Assembly: GCF_002086125.1 (NCBI RefSeq)
Contig: NZ_MVHG01000028.1
Coordinates: 1 to 54,824 of the forward strand
DNA length: 54,824 nucleotides
Source: Mycobacterium arosiense ATCC BAA-1401 = DSM 45069
Lineage (GTDB): Bacteria > Actinomycetota > Actinomycetes > Mycobacteriales > Mycobacteriaceae
Direction of reading: 5' to 3'
In this document: positions 37,321 to 45,761 of the stretch, piece after piece
How positions within the stretch are numbered: position 1 is the first letter of the stretch
How the letters are laid out: each line of letters opens with the position of its first letter
Made by a program: the position numbers and the translations under genes
Notes under the pieces: model-generated
What the model was told of the DNA's origin: nothing
Seen by the model: the letters and a program-made list of their open reading frames with translations, nothing else
The model's database searches: none

Positions 37321-37961
37321 AACAGGCCCAGGCCGTCATCCGACGGCCCGGTGAGGGCTTCGATGGCATGCTCGGGGTGTGGCATCAGACCCACCACGCG
37401 GCCGTTGGCGGAGCTCACCCCGGCGATGTCGTGCAGCGAGCCGTTGGCGTTTTCGTGGTAGCGGAACACCACCCTGCCCTCGCCCTCGAGCTCCTCGATC
37501 ACCTCGGCGGGCGCCACGTAGCGTCCTTCGCCGGATTTCAGCGGGACCAGCAGGTCGGCGTCGGGCTCGAAGCGCGACGTCCATGCCGTCGAGGTGGAGA
37601 CCACCCGCAGCCACACGTCGCGACAGATGAAGTGCAGACCCACGTTCCGCGTCAGCGCTCCGGGCAACAGACCCGCCTCACAGAGCACCTGAAAACCGTT
37701 GCAAATGCCCAACACCGGCAGGCCGCGCCGTGCGGCGTCCACCACCTCGGTCATCACCGGGGCAAACCTGGCGATCGCACCGGCCCGCAGGTAGTCGCCG
37801 TAGGAGAAGCCGCCGGGCACCACCACGGCGTCGACGCTCTTGAGATCGGCGTCGGCGTGCCAGAGGCTGACCGGCTCGGCTCCGACGCGGCGCGCCGCAC
37901 GCGCGGCGTCCACGTCGTCGAGCGTTCCGGGGAAGGTGATGATCCCGATGCGTGCCGTCAC
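37287..37961 (-). CDS. purQ: Phosphoribosylformylglycinamidine synthase subunit PurQ
   Basis: 224 residues, class I glutamine amidotransferase. It supplies ammonia to PurL. The nucleophile Cys lies in [11 protein letters not shown] (about residue 86), and the catalytic His/Glu are in [11 protein letters not shown] near the C-terminus. The GTG at 37961 overlaps the purS stop by four bases (GTGA), so PurS and PurQ are translationally coupled, while PurL is encoded 17 kb away. Confidence 0.96.
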   Translation of the reverse strand: MTARIGIITFPGTLDDVDAARAARRVGAEPVSLWHADADLKSVDAVVVPGGFSYGDYLRAGAIARFAPVMTEVVDAARRGLPVLGICNGFQVLCEAGLLPGALTRNVGLHFICRDVWLRVVSTSTAWTSRFEPDADLLVPLKSGEGRYVAPAEVIEELEGEGRVVFRYHENANGSLHDIAGVSSANGRVVGLMPHPEHAIEALTGPSDDGLGLFYSVLDGVLAG

Positions 37962-38197
37962 TGCGTCTCCCGGCTGATATTCCAGTCTTCGATTACGGTG
38001 TTCGCCAGCAGCGTTTCGGCAATCTCGGCGAGCGCCGAATCATCGACGCTGTCGTCGACTTCGAGCTCAAAGCGTTTGCCCTGCCGCACTTCCGAGATTC
38101 CCGGATGTCCGAGGCGGCCCAGCGCGCCGACAATCGCCTGCCCCTGCGGGTCGAGGATCTCCGCTTTGGGCATCACGCTTACGATCACCCGGGCCAC
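37958..38197 (-). CDS. purS: Phosphoribosylformylglycinamidine synthase subunit PurS
   Basis: 79 residues, as in M. tuberculosis. It bridges PurL and PurQ in the FGAM synthase complex. The sequence [17 protein letters not shown] and [13 protein letters not shown] are family-typical. The GTG at 38197 has AAGGAG seven bases before it; a longer in-frame start at 38233 has no such signal. Confidence 0.94.
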   Translation of the reverse strand: MARVIVSVMPKAEILDPQGQAIVGALGRLGHPGISEVRQGKRFELEVDDSVDDSALAEIAETLLANTVIEDWNISRETQ

Positions 38198-38261
38198 CGG
38201 CGCTCCTTTTGACGAAGTTGGTTTCCGCGCCAACTCTACCGGCGAAAAGCGCAGCTCGCGG

Positions 38262-38954
38262 TTACGGGCACGAGGCGATGTAGGCCTCGCACAGCGGTGC
38301 GCTCATGGCGCCCAGCACCGGATCGTCCGCCATGGCCGGCCAGGACACCTGCGGCGGGGCGGTCGACCAGAGCGTGACCTCGCTGATCGTGCTGCTGGCC
38401 GGGTGGGCGAACAGATAGGTGTGCATCACCACCGGCCCGCTGATCACGGCGGCCATTCGGTTCGTCTCGTCGCTGGTCAGCGACGGTGACTCCTGTGGTG
38501 CGCGCTGCTGGCAGGCCCGCAGCGCGGCGACGGCATTGCTGAACGCCGCAGCCGCGGTCGCGCCACCTCGGGCCGTGTCCCCCCGCCAGTGCAGGATCTG
38601 GGCTTGTAGTTGCCATTGCCCGTCGGGATGCTGGACCGTCGAGCGTGCCGCCACGGCCGAGTCGCGGGGGTCCTGCGGTATCGCCGGCGCCGCGCACAGC
38701 TCCTCGAACCGGAACCGCGGCCCGGGGACCGAACCGGTCGTCTGCACCGCCTGGCCGGCCAGCGCGGGCCAATGGTATACCGCGTCCAGCGGCACCGCAT
38801 GCTGGTTGATCCACGCGGTGTTCGGGATCCGGTCGCACAGCCCCGGGCAAGTCTCGGGGTCGGCGTGCGCAGGAATGACGACCACCAGAGCAACTGCGAA
38901 ACTGCCGGCGACCAGCATCGTGGCCAGGATCACGCGCATCGGCAGCTTGTCCAT
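38262..38954 (-). CDS. Exported protein with N-terminal signal sequence
   Basis: 230 residues. A signal peptide (MRVILATMLVAGSFAVALVVVIPAHA, ending near residue 31) precedes a secreted domain that starts DPETCPGLCDRIPNTAWINQ. Cysteines at the N-terminal CPGLC, in LRACQQR and at LCEAYIASC suggest disulfides. The ATG at 38954 is used, but 38996 and 38939 are also in frame. I do not recognise the domain; the length and position suggest a mycobacterial family of secreted proteins of unknown role. It is divergent from the metallo-hydrolase with an 18-base gap. Confidence 0.75.
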   Translation of the reverse strand: MDKLPMRVILATMLVAGSFAVALVVVIPAHADPETCPGLCDRIPNTAWINQHAVPLDAVYHWPALAGQAVQTTGSVPGPRFRFEELCAAPAIPQDPRDSAVAARSTVQHPDGQWQLQAQILHWRGDTARGGATAAAAFSNAVAALRACQQRAPQESPSLTSDETNRMAAVISGPVVMHTYLFAHPASSTISEVTLWSTAPPQVSWPAMADDPVLGAMSAPLCEAYIASCP

Positions 38955-38972
38955 CAAGGCACAATCGTAGTT

Positions 38973-39611
38973 ATGCAACTGACGCATTTCGGCCATTCGT
39001 GCCTACTTGCCGAGTTCGACCAAACCCGCGTGCTCTTTGACCCCGGTACCTTCGCGCACGGCTTCGAGGGGATCACCGGCTTGACCGCCATCTTGATCAC
39101 CCATCAGCATCCCGACCATGTCGACACCAAACGGCTGCCGGCGTTGCTCGAGGGCAATCCGGATGCGGCGCTTTACGCCGACCCGCAAACCACCGCGCAA
39201 CTGGGCGCGCCCTGCCGGGAGGTCCATGTCGGCGACGAGCTGCACATCGGTGAACTTACCGTCCGCGCCGCCGGCGGCAAGCACGCGGTCATCCACCCGG
39301 AAATCCCTGTAATAGAGAACATCTCGTTTCTGGTGGGCGACGCCGACCATCGCGCCCGGTTGATGCATCCCGGTGACGCGCTGTTCGTGCCCGACGAGCC
39401 GGTCGACGTCTTGGCCACGCCCGCGGCCGCGCCGTGGATGAAGGTGTCCGAGGCGGTCGATTACCTACGCGCGGTGGCTCCGCAGCGTGCCGTCCCGATA
39501 CACCAGGGGATCATCGCCCCGGACGCGCGAGGCATCTACTACGGACGGCTCACCGAGATGACCTGCACCGACTTCCAGGTGCTGCCCGAAGAAGACGCCG
39601 TCACGTTCTAG
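38973..39611 (+). CDS. Metallo-beta-lactamase-fold hydrolase (UlaG-like)
   Basis: 212 residues, matching Rv0786c. The HxHxDH motif is HQHPDH at 44-49, and later His/Asp ligands are in GGKHAVIHPEIP and LMHPGDALFVP. The compact size and the start MQLTHFGHSCLL place it with the UlaG/L-ascorbate-6-phosphate lactonase-like group, which acts on diverse lactones and phosphoesters. The substrate is unknown. The ATG at 38973 is close to the divergent exported-protein start. Confidence 0.87.
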   Translation: MQLTHFGHSCLLAEFDQTRVLFDPGTFAHGFEGITGLTAILITHQHPDHVDTKRLPALLEGNPDAALYADPQTTAQLGAPCREVHVGDELHIGELTVRAAGGKHAVIHPEIPVIENISFLVGDADHRARLMHPGDALFVPDEPVDVLATPAAAPWMKVSEAVDYLRAVAPQRAVPIHQGIIAPDARGIYYGRLTEMTCTDFQVLPEEDAVTF

Positions 39612-39633
39612 CGGGGTTGGCCTCGCGGAGGGC

Positions 39634-41301
39634 CTAGGTGATGTCGTCGGCGGCGCCGCGGCCGGCGGCACGGCCGGAGAAGATGCAGCCGCCCAGAAAG
39701 GTGCCCTCCAGCGCGCGGTAGCCGTGCACACCCCCGCCCCCGAATCCGGCCACCTCGCCGGCGGCGTACAGACCGGTCAGTGGCGTGCCGTCGGCCTTGA
39801 GCACCCGCGATGCCAGGTCGGTTTCGATGCCGCCCAGCGTTTTTCGGGTCAGGATATGCAGCTTGACCGCGATCATCGGCCCCGCCTTCGGATCGGTCAG
39901 CCGGTGCGGGGCCACCACCCGTCCCAGCCGATCACCCAGATAGTTGCGGGCGGCGCGGATCGCCGTGATCTGCCCGTCCTTGCTGAACTTGTTGGCGACC
40001 TCCCGATCCCGCGCGGTGACCTCGGCCTCCACCGTGGCATAGTCCAGCGGCTGCACATCGGGCAGCTTGTTCATCGCGGACACCAAGTCGCGCAAGGAGT
40101 TCGCGCTGACGAAGTCGACGCCCCGGTCGACAAACGCCTGCACCGGCGCCGGCGGCCCGGAACTGGCCCGATTGCGCAGCAACTCCCGAATGCTCTGCCC
40201 GGTCAGATCGGGATTCTGCTCCTGCCCGGAGAGCGCAAACTCCTTTTCAATGATTTTGGCGTTCAACACAAACCAGGTGTAGTCGAATCCCGATTTGGTG
40301 ATGTACTCCAAGGTGCCCAGCGTGTCGAAGCCCGGATACAGCGGCACCGGCAACCGGTTGCCGTTCGCATCGAGCCACAGCGAGGACGGGCCGGGGATGA
40401 TGCGGATGCCATGCAGCGGCCACACCGGATCGTAGTTGGTGATGCCCTCGACGTAGTGCCACATGCGGTCGGGGTTGATCACCCGCGCGCCGGCCCGTTG
40501 CGCAATGCCGATCATCCGGCCGTCGACATGGGCCGGCACCCCGCTCAGCAATTGCTCGGGGACGCGGCCCATGCGTTTGGGCCAATTCTTGCGCACCAGT
40601 TCGTGATTGGCCCCGATGCCGCCACTGGTGACGATCACGGCGTCGGCACGAAATTCGAACTGTCCTACCGCTTTTCGCGACGACGCGACACCCCGCGGGG
40701 TGGCCGATGGCTTGAGCACGGTGCCTCGCACGCCCGTCACCGCCTCGCCCTCGACGATCAACTCGTCCACCTGATGGCGGTGCGCGAACCGCACCGATGA
40801 GCGGTCGCGCAACTGCCGGGCGAAAATCTCCACCAGCGCGGGCCCGGTGCCCCAGGTGATGTGAAAGCGGGGAACCGAATTGCCATGCCCCTGCGCGCCA
40901 TACCCGCCGCGCTCCGCCCAGCCCACCAACGGGAAAAGCTTGAGCCCCCGCGAACGCAACCAACTGCGTTTCTCCCCCGCGGCGAAATCGACATAGGCAT
41001 GGGCCCATTGGCGTGGCCAATAATCCTCGGGCCGGTCGAACGCCGCCGTGCCCAGCCAGTCCTGCAACGCCAATTCATGGCTGTCGCGAATCCCCAACCG
41101 GCGCTGCTCGGGGCTGTCGACGAAGAACAGCCCGCCGAAGGACCAGAACGCCTGGCCCCCCAGGTTGGCGCTGTTCTCCTGGTCGACGACGAGCACCCGC
41201 AAGCCGCGATCCACCAGTTCGCAGGCGGCGACCAGGCCGGCCAGTCCCGCTCCGACGACGATGGCATCAGCGTGGAACCCCGCAACCGAAGAATCGCTCA
41301 T
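39634..41301 (-). CDS. FAD-dependent dehydrogenase, KstD/fumarate-reductase-like
   Basis: 555 residues. The FAD-binding motif is AIVVGAGLAGLVAACELV (GAGLAG at 17-22) and the second cofactor segment is GLYAAGEVAGFGGGGVHGYRALEGTFLGGCIFSGR near the C-terminus. The family includes 3-ketosteroid delta-1-dehydrogenases and fumarate reductase flavoproteins. It corresponds to Rv0785, whose substrate is not established. The ATG at 41301 precedes the dinucleotide fold by a normal distance; the frame remains open upstream. The gene before it is the deacetylase-fold gene, 47 bases away. Confidence 0.9.
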   Translation of the reverse strand: MSDSSVAGFHADAIVVGAGLAGLVAACELVDRGLRVLVVDQENSANLGGQAFWSFGGLFFVDSPEQRRLGIRDSHELALQDWLGTAAFDRPEDYWPRQWAHAYVDFAAGEKRSWLRSRGLKLFPLVGWAERGGYGAQGHGNSVPRFHITWGTGPALVEIFARQLRDRSSVRFAHRHQVDELIVEGEAVTGVRGTVLKPSATPRGVASSRKAVGQFEFRADAVIVTSGGIGANHELVRKNWPKRMGRVPEQLLSGVPAHVDGRMIGIAQRAGARVINPDRMWHYVEGITNYDPVWPLHGIRIIPGPSSLWLDANGNRLPVPLYPGFDTLGTLEYITKSGFDYTWFVLNAKIIEKEFALSGQEQNPDLTGQSIRELLRNRASSGPPAPVQAFVDRGVDFVSANSLRDLVSAMNKLPDVQPLDYATVEAEVTARDREVANKFSKDGQITAIRAARNYLGDRLGRVVAPHRLTDPKAGPMIAVKLHILTRKTLGGIETDLASRVLKADGTPLTGLYAAGEVAGFGGGGVHGYRALEGTFLGGCIFSGRAAGRGAADDIT

Positions 41302-41348
41302 GTCGGACCAGGGTAGCGTCCCGACGAGCAGGTCAGGCGGTCGCTGCC

Positions 41349-42053
41349 TCAGGCGGCGTCGAGCACGGCCCTGCGCTGATCCCAGCGGTACACGCTGGGG
41401 GTGCAACCGTGCATCAATGCCAGGTCGACCGCGTCCACCATCGCCTGCAGCGGCCCGGATTTCCGCAGGTGACGAGCCGCGACCGCGACCCGCACGACAC
41501 CGCCGCGCCGAGCGATCCGTTCGGCGGACAGCACCACCATCCGGCACCACCACGGCTCGGTGAGGAAGCCTTCGCCGATGCCGAGCACTCGGGCGCGGAC
41601 CGTGGTATGGCGGACCAGGTCGGTGATTCCATGCAGATCGGCCAGCAACCGAAATCCGTTGCCCGGCAACGCTTTGACAACACCCGGCGACACCACCCAG
41701 CCGGGCGCCGCGAACAGCCGGGTGCGCAGCCCGAGATGCTCGAGCACCCGGTCGGCGGCCATCAATCGCAGATTGGCCTCGTGCGCCCGCAGGATCGCGA
41801 ACTCGCCGCGGCGCTTCTTGGTGGCCGCGTCGTCGTAGCCGTGCAGCACGATGGCGTCACCGCCGGCGCGTCGGGTGGTCAGCCACTCGACGGTTTTCGG
41901 GTCGTGGTCGAGCCGGTAGTCGCCGGACAGGCGAGGAGCCACGAGTAACGACACCGGTACCTTGCGGGCATCCATTTGCGCGCAGAACGCCTCGACGTCG
42001 GGCAGGGTGCGTTCACCGATCCCCGAGACCGAGACGATCAATTTTCCAGACAC
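41349..42053 (-). CDS. DUF2334/polysaccharide-deacetylase-fold protein
   Basis: 234 residues, similar to Rv0784. LIVSVSGIGERTLPDVEAFCAQMDARKVPVSLLVAPRL and GGDAIVLHGYDDAATKKRRGEF are the strand-loop elements of the NodB-like barrel, with a His/Asp pair (LHGYDD) at the metal site. A later LRTRLFAAPGWVVSPGVVKAL is also typical. The substrate is unknown and could be an envelope glycan. The GTG start at 42053 gives MSGKLIVSVSG. It is divergent from the first EmrB-type gene. Confidence 0.85.
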   Translation of the reverse strand: MSGKLIVSVSGIGERTLPDVEAFCAQMDARKVPVSLLVAPRLSGDYRLDHDPKTVEWLTTRRAGGDAIVLHGYDDAATKKRRGEFAILRAHEANLRLMAADRVLEHLGLRTRLFAAPGWVVSPGVVKALPGNGFRLLADLHGITDLVRHTTVRARVLGIGEGFLTEPWWCRMVVLSAERIARRGGVVRVAVAARHLRKSGPLQAMVDAVDLALMHGCTPSVYRWDQRRAVLDAA

Positions 42054-42209
42054 ACCAGCAGTTTGCCGATCCCAAGTGTCGGGATGGTGAAGGACACGCA
42101 GACAGCAGGCGTATATGCGTGCGCCCCGGCGGGCTAACTGATCTCGGCGGCCGGGCGAACCCCCGCGACCGCGAGTGGCGCAACCGTGGGGCCGGGTGAT
42201 CAGTTCGAT

Positions 42210-43829
42210 ATGCTAAGCAACGCCATGGATGAGGCCTCGTACGCGGCGGCCAAGACGCCGCCGCCCCACGCCCCCGCCGGGCGGCCGGGTGTCGAGGAAC
42301 GGGTATATCCCGACAAGCTCGATGCCGCGCTGTTGCGGGTCTCCGGCGTGTGCATTCTGGCCACGGTGATGGCGATTCTGGACGTCACGGTCGTCAGCGT
42401 CGCCCAACGAACCTTCATCGATCAGTTCGCGTCCTCGCAGGCCGTCGTGGCCTGGACGATGACCGGCTACACGCTCGCCTTGGCGACCGTGATCCCGATA
42501 ACCGGGTGGGCCGCCGACCGGTTCGGCACCAAACGCCTGTTCATCGGTTCGGTGGTGGCCTTCATCCTGGGCTCGCTGCTGTGCGCGGTCGCGTCAAACA
42601 TCCTGCAGCTCATCGCCTTTCGGATGGTGCAGGGAATCGGCGGCGGCATGCTGCTGCCGTTGGGATTCATGATTCTGACCCGCGAAGCGGGCCCGGGACG
42701 GCTCGGGCGCCTGATGTCGATCCTGAGTATCCCGATGCTGCTCGCACCGATCGGCGGGCCGATCCTGGGCGGCTGGCTGATCGACACCTTGAGCTGGCGG
42801 TGGATTTTTCTGATCAACGTGCCGATCGGAGTCGTTACCGTCGCGCTGGCCGCCATCGTGTTCCCGCGCGATCATCCGGCGCGCTCGGAAACCTTCGACG
42901 CCGTCGGCGTGCTGTTGCTCTCGCCGGGCCTGGCGATGTTCCTGTTCGCGGTGTCCTCGGTCCCGGGCCGGGGCACCGTGGCCGACCGCCACGTCGTGAT
43001 ACCGGCGATGATCGGCCTGGCATTGATCGCGGGCTTCGTCGCGCACGCCTGGCATCACGCCGATCATCCCCTGATAGATCTGCGGCTGTTCCGCAATCCC
43101 GTGCTCACCCACGCCAACGTGACGATGCTGGTCTTCGCCGGGGCGTTCTTCGGCGCCGGCCTGCTGCTCCCGAGCTATTTTCAGCAGGTGCTGCACCAAA
43201 CGCCGATGCAGGCGGGCGTGCACATGATCCCGCAGGGGCTGGGCGCCATGCTGACCATGCGGCTGACCGGTCCGCTGGTGGACCGGCAGGGGCCGGGCAA
43301 GATCGTGCTGGTCGGGATTGCGCTGATCACCGCCGGCCTGGGCGCCTTCGCCCTCGGGGTGGCCACCCAGGCCCACTATCTGCCGACGCTGCTGGTCGGC
43401 CTGGCGATCATGGGCCTCGGGATGGGCTGCACCATGATGCCGCTTTCGGTGGCGTCGGTGCAGGCGCTGGCGCCCCACCAGATCGCCCGGGGAACGACGC
43501 TGATGAGCGTCAGCCATCAGGTGGGCGGCTCGGTGGGAACCGCGCTGATGTCGATGATCCTGACGAATCAGTTCAACCGCAGCCCCGACATCGTCGCAGC
43601 GAACAAGCTTGCCGCGCTGAACCAGAAGGCGGCCGCCCACGGGGTACCGGTTGACCAGACCGCGCTACCCCGCCAGTCGCTCGTCCCGGGGTTTTGGAGC
43701 CATGTGTCGCACGATCTTTCCCACGCGTACACGGCGGTATTCGTAGTCGCCGTCGTGCTGGTGGTTTGCACCTTCATTCCGGCGTGGTTTCTGCCCAAAA
43801 AACCCGCGAGCGAAACCGCCGGCGAATAA
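42210..43829 (+). CDS. emrB: EmrB-type MFS drug efflux pump, copy 1
   Basis: 539 residues with 14 predicted membrane spans (DHA2 family). Motif A is GWAADRFGTKRLFIG and motif C LAPIGGPILGGWLID; D1 is near LDVTVVSVAQ. It should export hydrophobic drugs by proton antiport. The ATG at 42210 is chosen by alignment with the tandem copy (MLSNAMDEASY against MLGNTMQKAYS) and gives exactly the same length; a GTG at 42186 is also in frame. M. tuberculosis has a single gene at this locus (Rv0783c). TATATG at 42115-42120 may be its promoter. Confidence 0.9.
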   Translation: MLSNAMDEASYAAAKTPPPHAPAGRPGVEERVYPDKLDAALLRVSGVCILATVMAILDVTVVSVAQRTFIDQFASSQAVVAWTMTGYTLALATVIPITGWAADRFGTKRLFIGSVVAFILGSLLCAVASNILQLIAFRMVQGIGGGMLLPLGFMILTREAGPGRLGRLMSILSIPMLLAPIGGPILGGWLIDTLSWRWIFLINVPIGVVTVALAAIVFPRDHPARSETFDAVGVLLLSPGLAMFLFAVSSVPGRGTVADRHVVIPAMIGLALIAGFVAHAWHHADHPLIDLRLFRNPVLTHANVTMLVFAGAFFGAGLLLPSYFQQVLHQTPMQAGVHMIPQGLGAMLTMRLTGPLVDRQGPGKIVLVGIALITAGLGAFALGVATQAHYLPTLLVGLAIMGLGMGCTMMPLSVASVQALAPHQIARGTTLMSVSHQVGGSVGTALMSMILTNQFNRSPDIVAANKLAALNQKAAAHGVPVDQTALPRQSLVPGFWSHVSHDLSHAYTAVFVVAVVLVVCTFIPAWFLPKKPASETAGE

Positions 43830-43873
43830 CGCGGGTCCCACCGCGGGTGGATGGGTCGGCTAGCGGAGGCCGG

Positions 43874-43879
43874 TATAAA
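43874..43879 (+). promoter_or_regulatory. Possible -10 element before efflux copy 2
   Basis: TATAAA in the 176-base spacer between the two pump genes, about 125 bases before the second start, so copy 2 may have its own promoter and a long leader. No gene was seen in the spacer. Confidence 0.4.
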
Positions 43880-44005
43880 TGTCCTGGTAGACGTGCTCGG
43901 TAGGATGAGGTCAACCGGCACTGGAAAAATGCTCGCGGGCAGCAGCTTGAATTCTTGCCGAACGCAAACGCCTAAAAGCTTCAGCGGACGGGTACCGATA
44001 TCGTT

Positions 44006-45625
44006 ATGCTCGGCAACACCATGCAGAAGGCCTACTCCGGCTCGTCCTTGGATCCGGTACCCATCGCTTCTCCCACCGGACAACCCGATACGGATGAACT
44101 CGCCTACCCGGACAAGCTAGACTCCGCGCTGCTGCGCATCGCAGGGGTGTGCGGATTGGCCTGCATCATGGCGATTCTCGACAACACCGTCGTCGCTGTC
44201 GCGCAACGCACTTTCATCGCCCAGTTCGGTTCGACCCCGACCGTCGTGTCGTGGACGATCGCGGGCTACATGTTGGCGTTCGCAACCGTGATCCCGGTCA
44301 CAGGGTGGGCAGCCGATCGGTTTGGCACCAAACGACTTTTCATGGGTTCGGTGGTGGCGTTCACGGTGGGTTCACTGCTGTGCGCGGTCGCGCCGAATAT
44401 ATTGCTGCTGATTCTATTTCGGGTGCTGCAGGGCGTCGGTGGCGGTATGCTACTGCCGCTGAGTTGGGTGATACTCACCCGCGAGGCCGGTCCGAAGCGG
44501 GTGGGCCGTCTGATGGCTATCGGAGGAATCCCGATTCTGCTCGGCCCGATCGGTGGGCCGATATTGGGCGGCTGGCTTATCGACTCCTACGGCTGGAAGT
44601 GGATCTTCCTGGTCAACATTCCGATCGGGGTTGCCACATTTTCCCTCGCTGCAATCCTGTTCACTAAAGACCGCCCGGCTCCCTCGGAAAAGCTCGACAT
44701 CATCGGCCTCCTGCTGCTCTCGCCTGGAGTAACGATATTTCTGTGCGGGGTGTCGTCCATCCCGGGAAGACACACGATTGCCGACCGCTACGTGTTGATA
44801 CCCGGGATCACCGGCCTGGCGTTGATATCTGCGTTTGTCTTGCATGCGTGGTATCGCTCGGATCACCCGCTCATCGACCTGCGGCTGTTCAAGAATCCGG
44901 TGGTGACCGAGGTCAACGTGACGCTGCTGGTTTTCGCCGCCGCCTCGGTAGGTGCCACACTGCTGATACCGACCTACTTTCAGCTGGTTTTGCAGCAGAC
45001 TCCCATGCAGTCCGGTCTGCATCTGGCGCCGGTAGGACTAGGCGCGATGGTGACCCTGCCACTCGCCGGTGCCCTCACGGACAAACGCGGCCCCGGCAAG
45101 ATAGTGCTTATTGGACTCCCTGTGATGGCCGCAGGTCTGGGGATCTTCACGTGGGGAATCGCCCGGCAGGTCGATTACGCGCCGGCACTACTGGCAGGCC
45201 TGACGATCGTCGGACTGGGCGTGGGGTGCATAACAACACCGCTTTCTGCGGCGCTGATGCAGTCGCTGGCCCCGCATCAAGTCGCTCGCGGGACGACGCT
45301 GGTCACCGTTAACCAGCAATTCGGTGGGTCTATCGGCGCCGCCTTGGTGGCAGTGGTGCTGACCAATCAGCTCAATCGCAATGACAACATCATTGCGGCC
45401 AGCAAGCTGGCGGCGCCTCAACAGGGAAGTAGGCCGGGGTCGCCCGTTGATCCCTCGGCGATCCCACGGCAGGCCGTGCCACCCGACCTGGCGGACATCC
45501 TGTTGCACGGCCTTTCACACGCCTTCACGGTGGCGTCTGGGCTGACTGTCGCGTTGGTGGCGTTCACGCTCGTGCCGGCGGTGTTCCTGCCGAGAAGACG
45601 ACCGGAACCGACGATCGACGAATAG
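44006..45625 (+). CDS. EmrB-type MFS drug efflux pump, copy 2
   Basis: 539 residues, DHA2 family with 14 spans, closely related to copy 1 over its whole length (for example GWAADRFGTKRLFMGSVVAF and LGPIGGPILGGWLID against matching segments of copy 1). It differs most in the N-terminus, the last loop and the C-terminus. Codon use looks less GC-biased at third positions than in copy 1. The ATG at 44006 is well fixed by alignment. The pair probably arose by duplication or by acquisition of a second homologue and may differ in substrates. Confidence 0.9.
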   Translation: MLGNTMQKAYSGSSLDPVPIASPTGQPDTDELAYPDKLDSALLRIAGVCGLACIMAILDNTVVAVAQRTFIAQFGSTPTVVSWTIAGYMLAFATVIPVTGWAADRFGTKRLFMGSVVAFTVGSLLCAVAPNILLLILFRVLQGVGGGMLLPLSWVILTREAGPKRVGRLMAIGGIPILLGPIGGPILGGWLIDSYGWKWIFLVNIPIGVATFSLAAILFTKDRPAPSEKLDIIGLLLLSPGVTIFLCGVSSIPGRHTIADRYVLIPGITGLALISAFVLHAWYRSDHPLIDLRLFKNPVVTEVNVTLLVFAAASVGATLLIPTYFQLVLQQTPMQSGLHLAPVGLGAMVTLPLAGALTDKRGPGKIVLIGLPVMAAGLGIFTWGIARQVDYAPALLAGLTIVGLGVGCITTPLSAALMQSLAPHQVARGTTLVTVNQQFGGSIGAALVAVVLTNQLNRNDNIIAASKLAAPQQGSRPGSPVDPSAIPRQAVPPDLADILLHGLSHAFTVASGLTVALVAFTLVPAVFLPRRRPEPTIDE

Positions 45626-45761
45626 CGCCGAACACCCAGCAACGGCTTTGTCGCTGCCGGCGAGCTGGCTGGTCTAGGCCGTGTGCCTGGCTGATGCTCG
45701 CCCATGTTCCGGCCAACCTTATGCGCAGGGATGCTCGATCGGCCCGAATCCGACGATCCGG

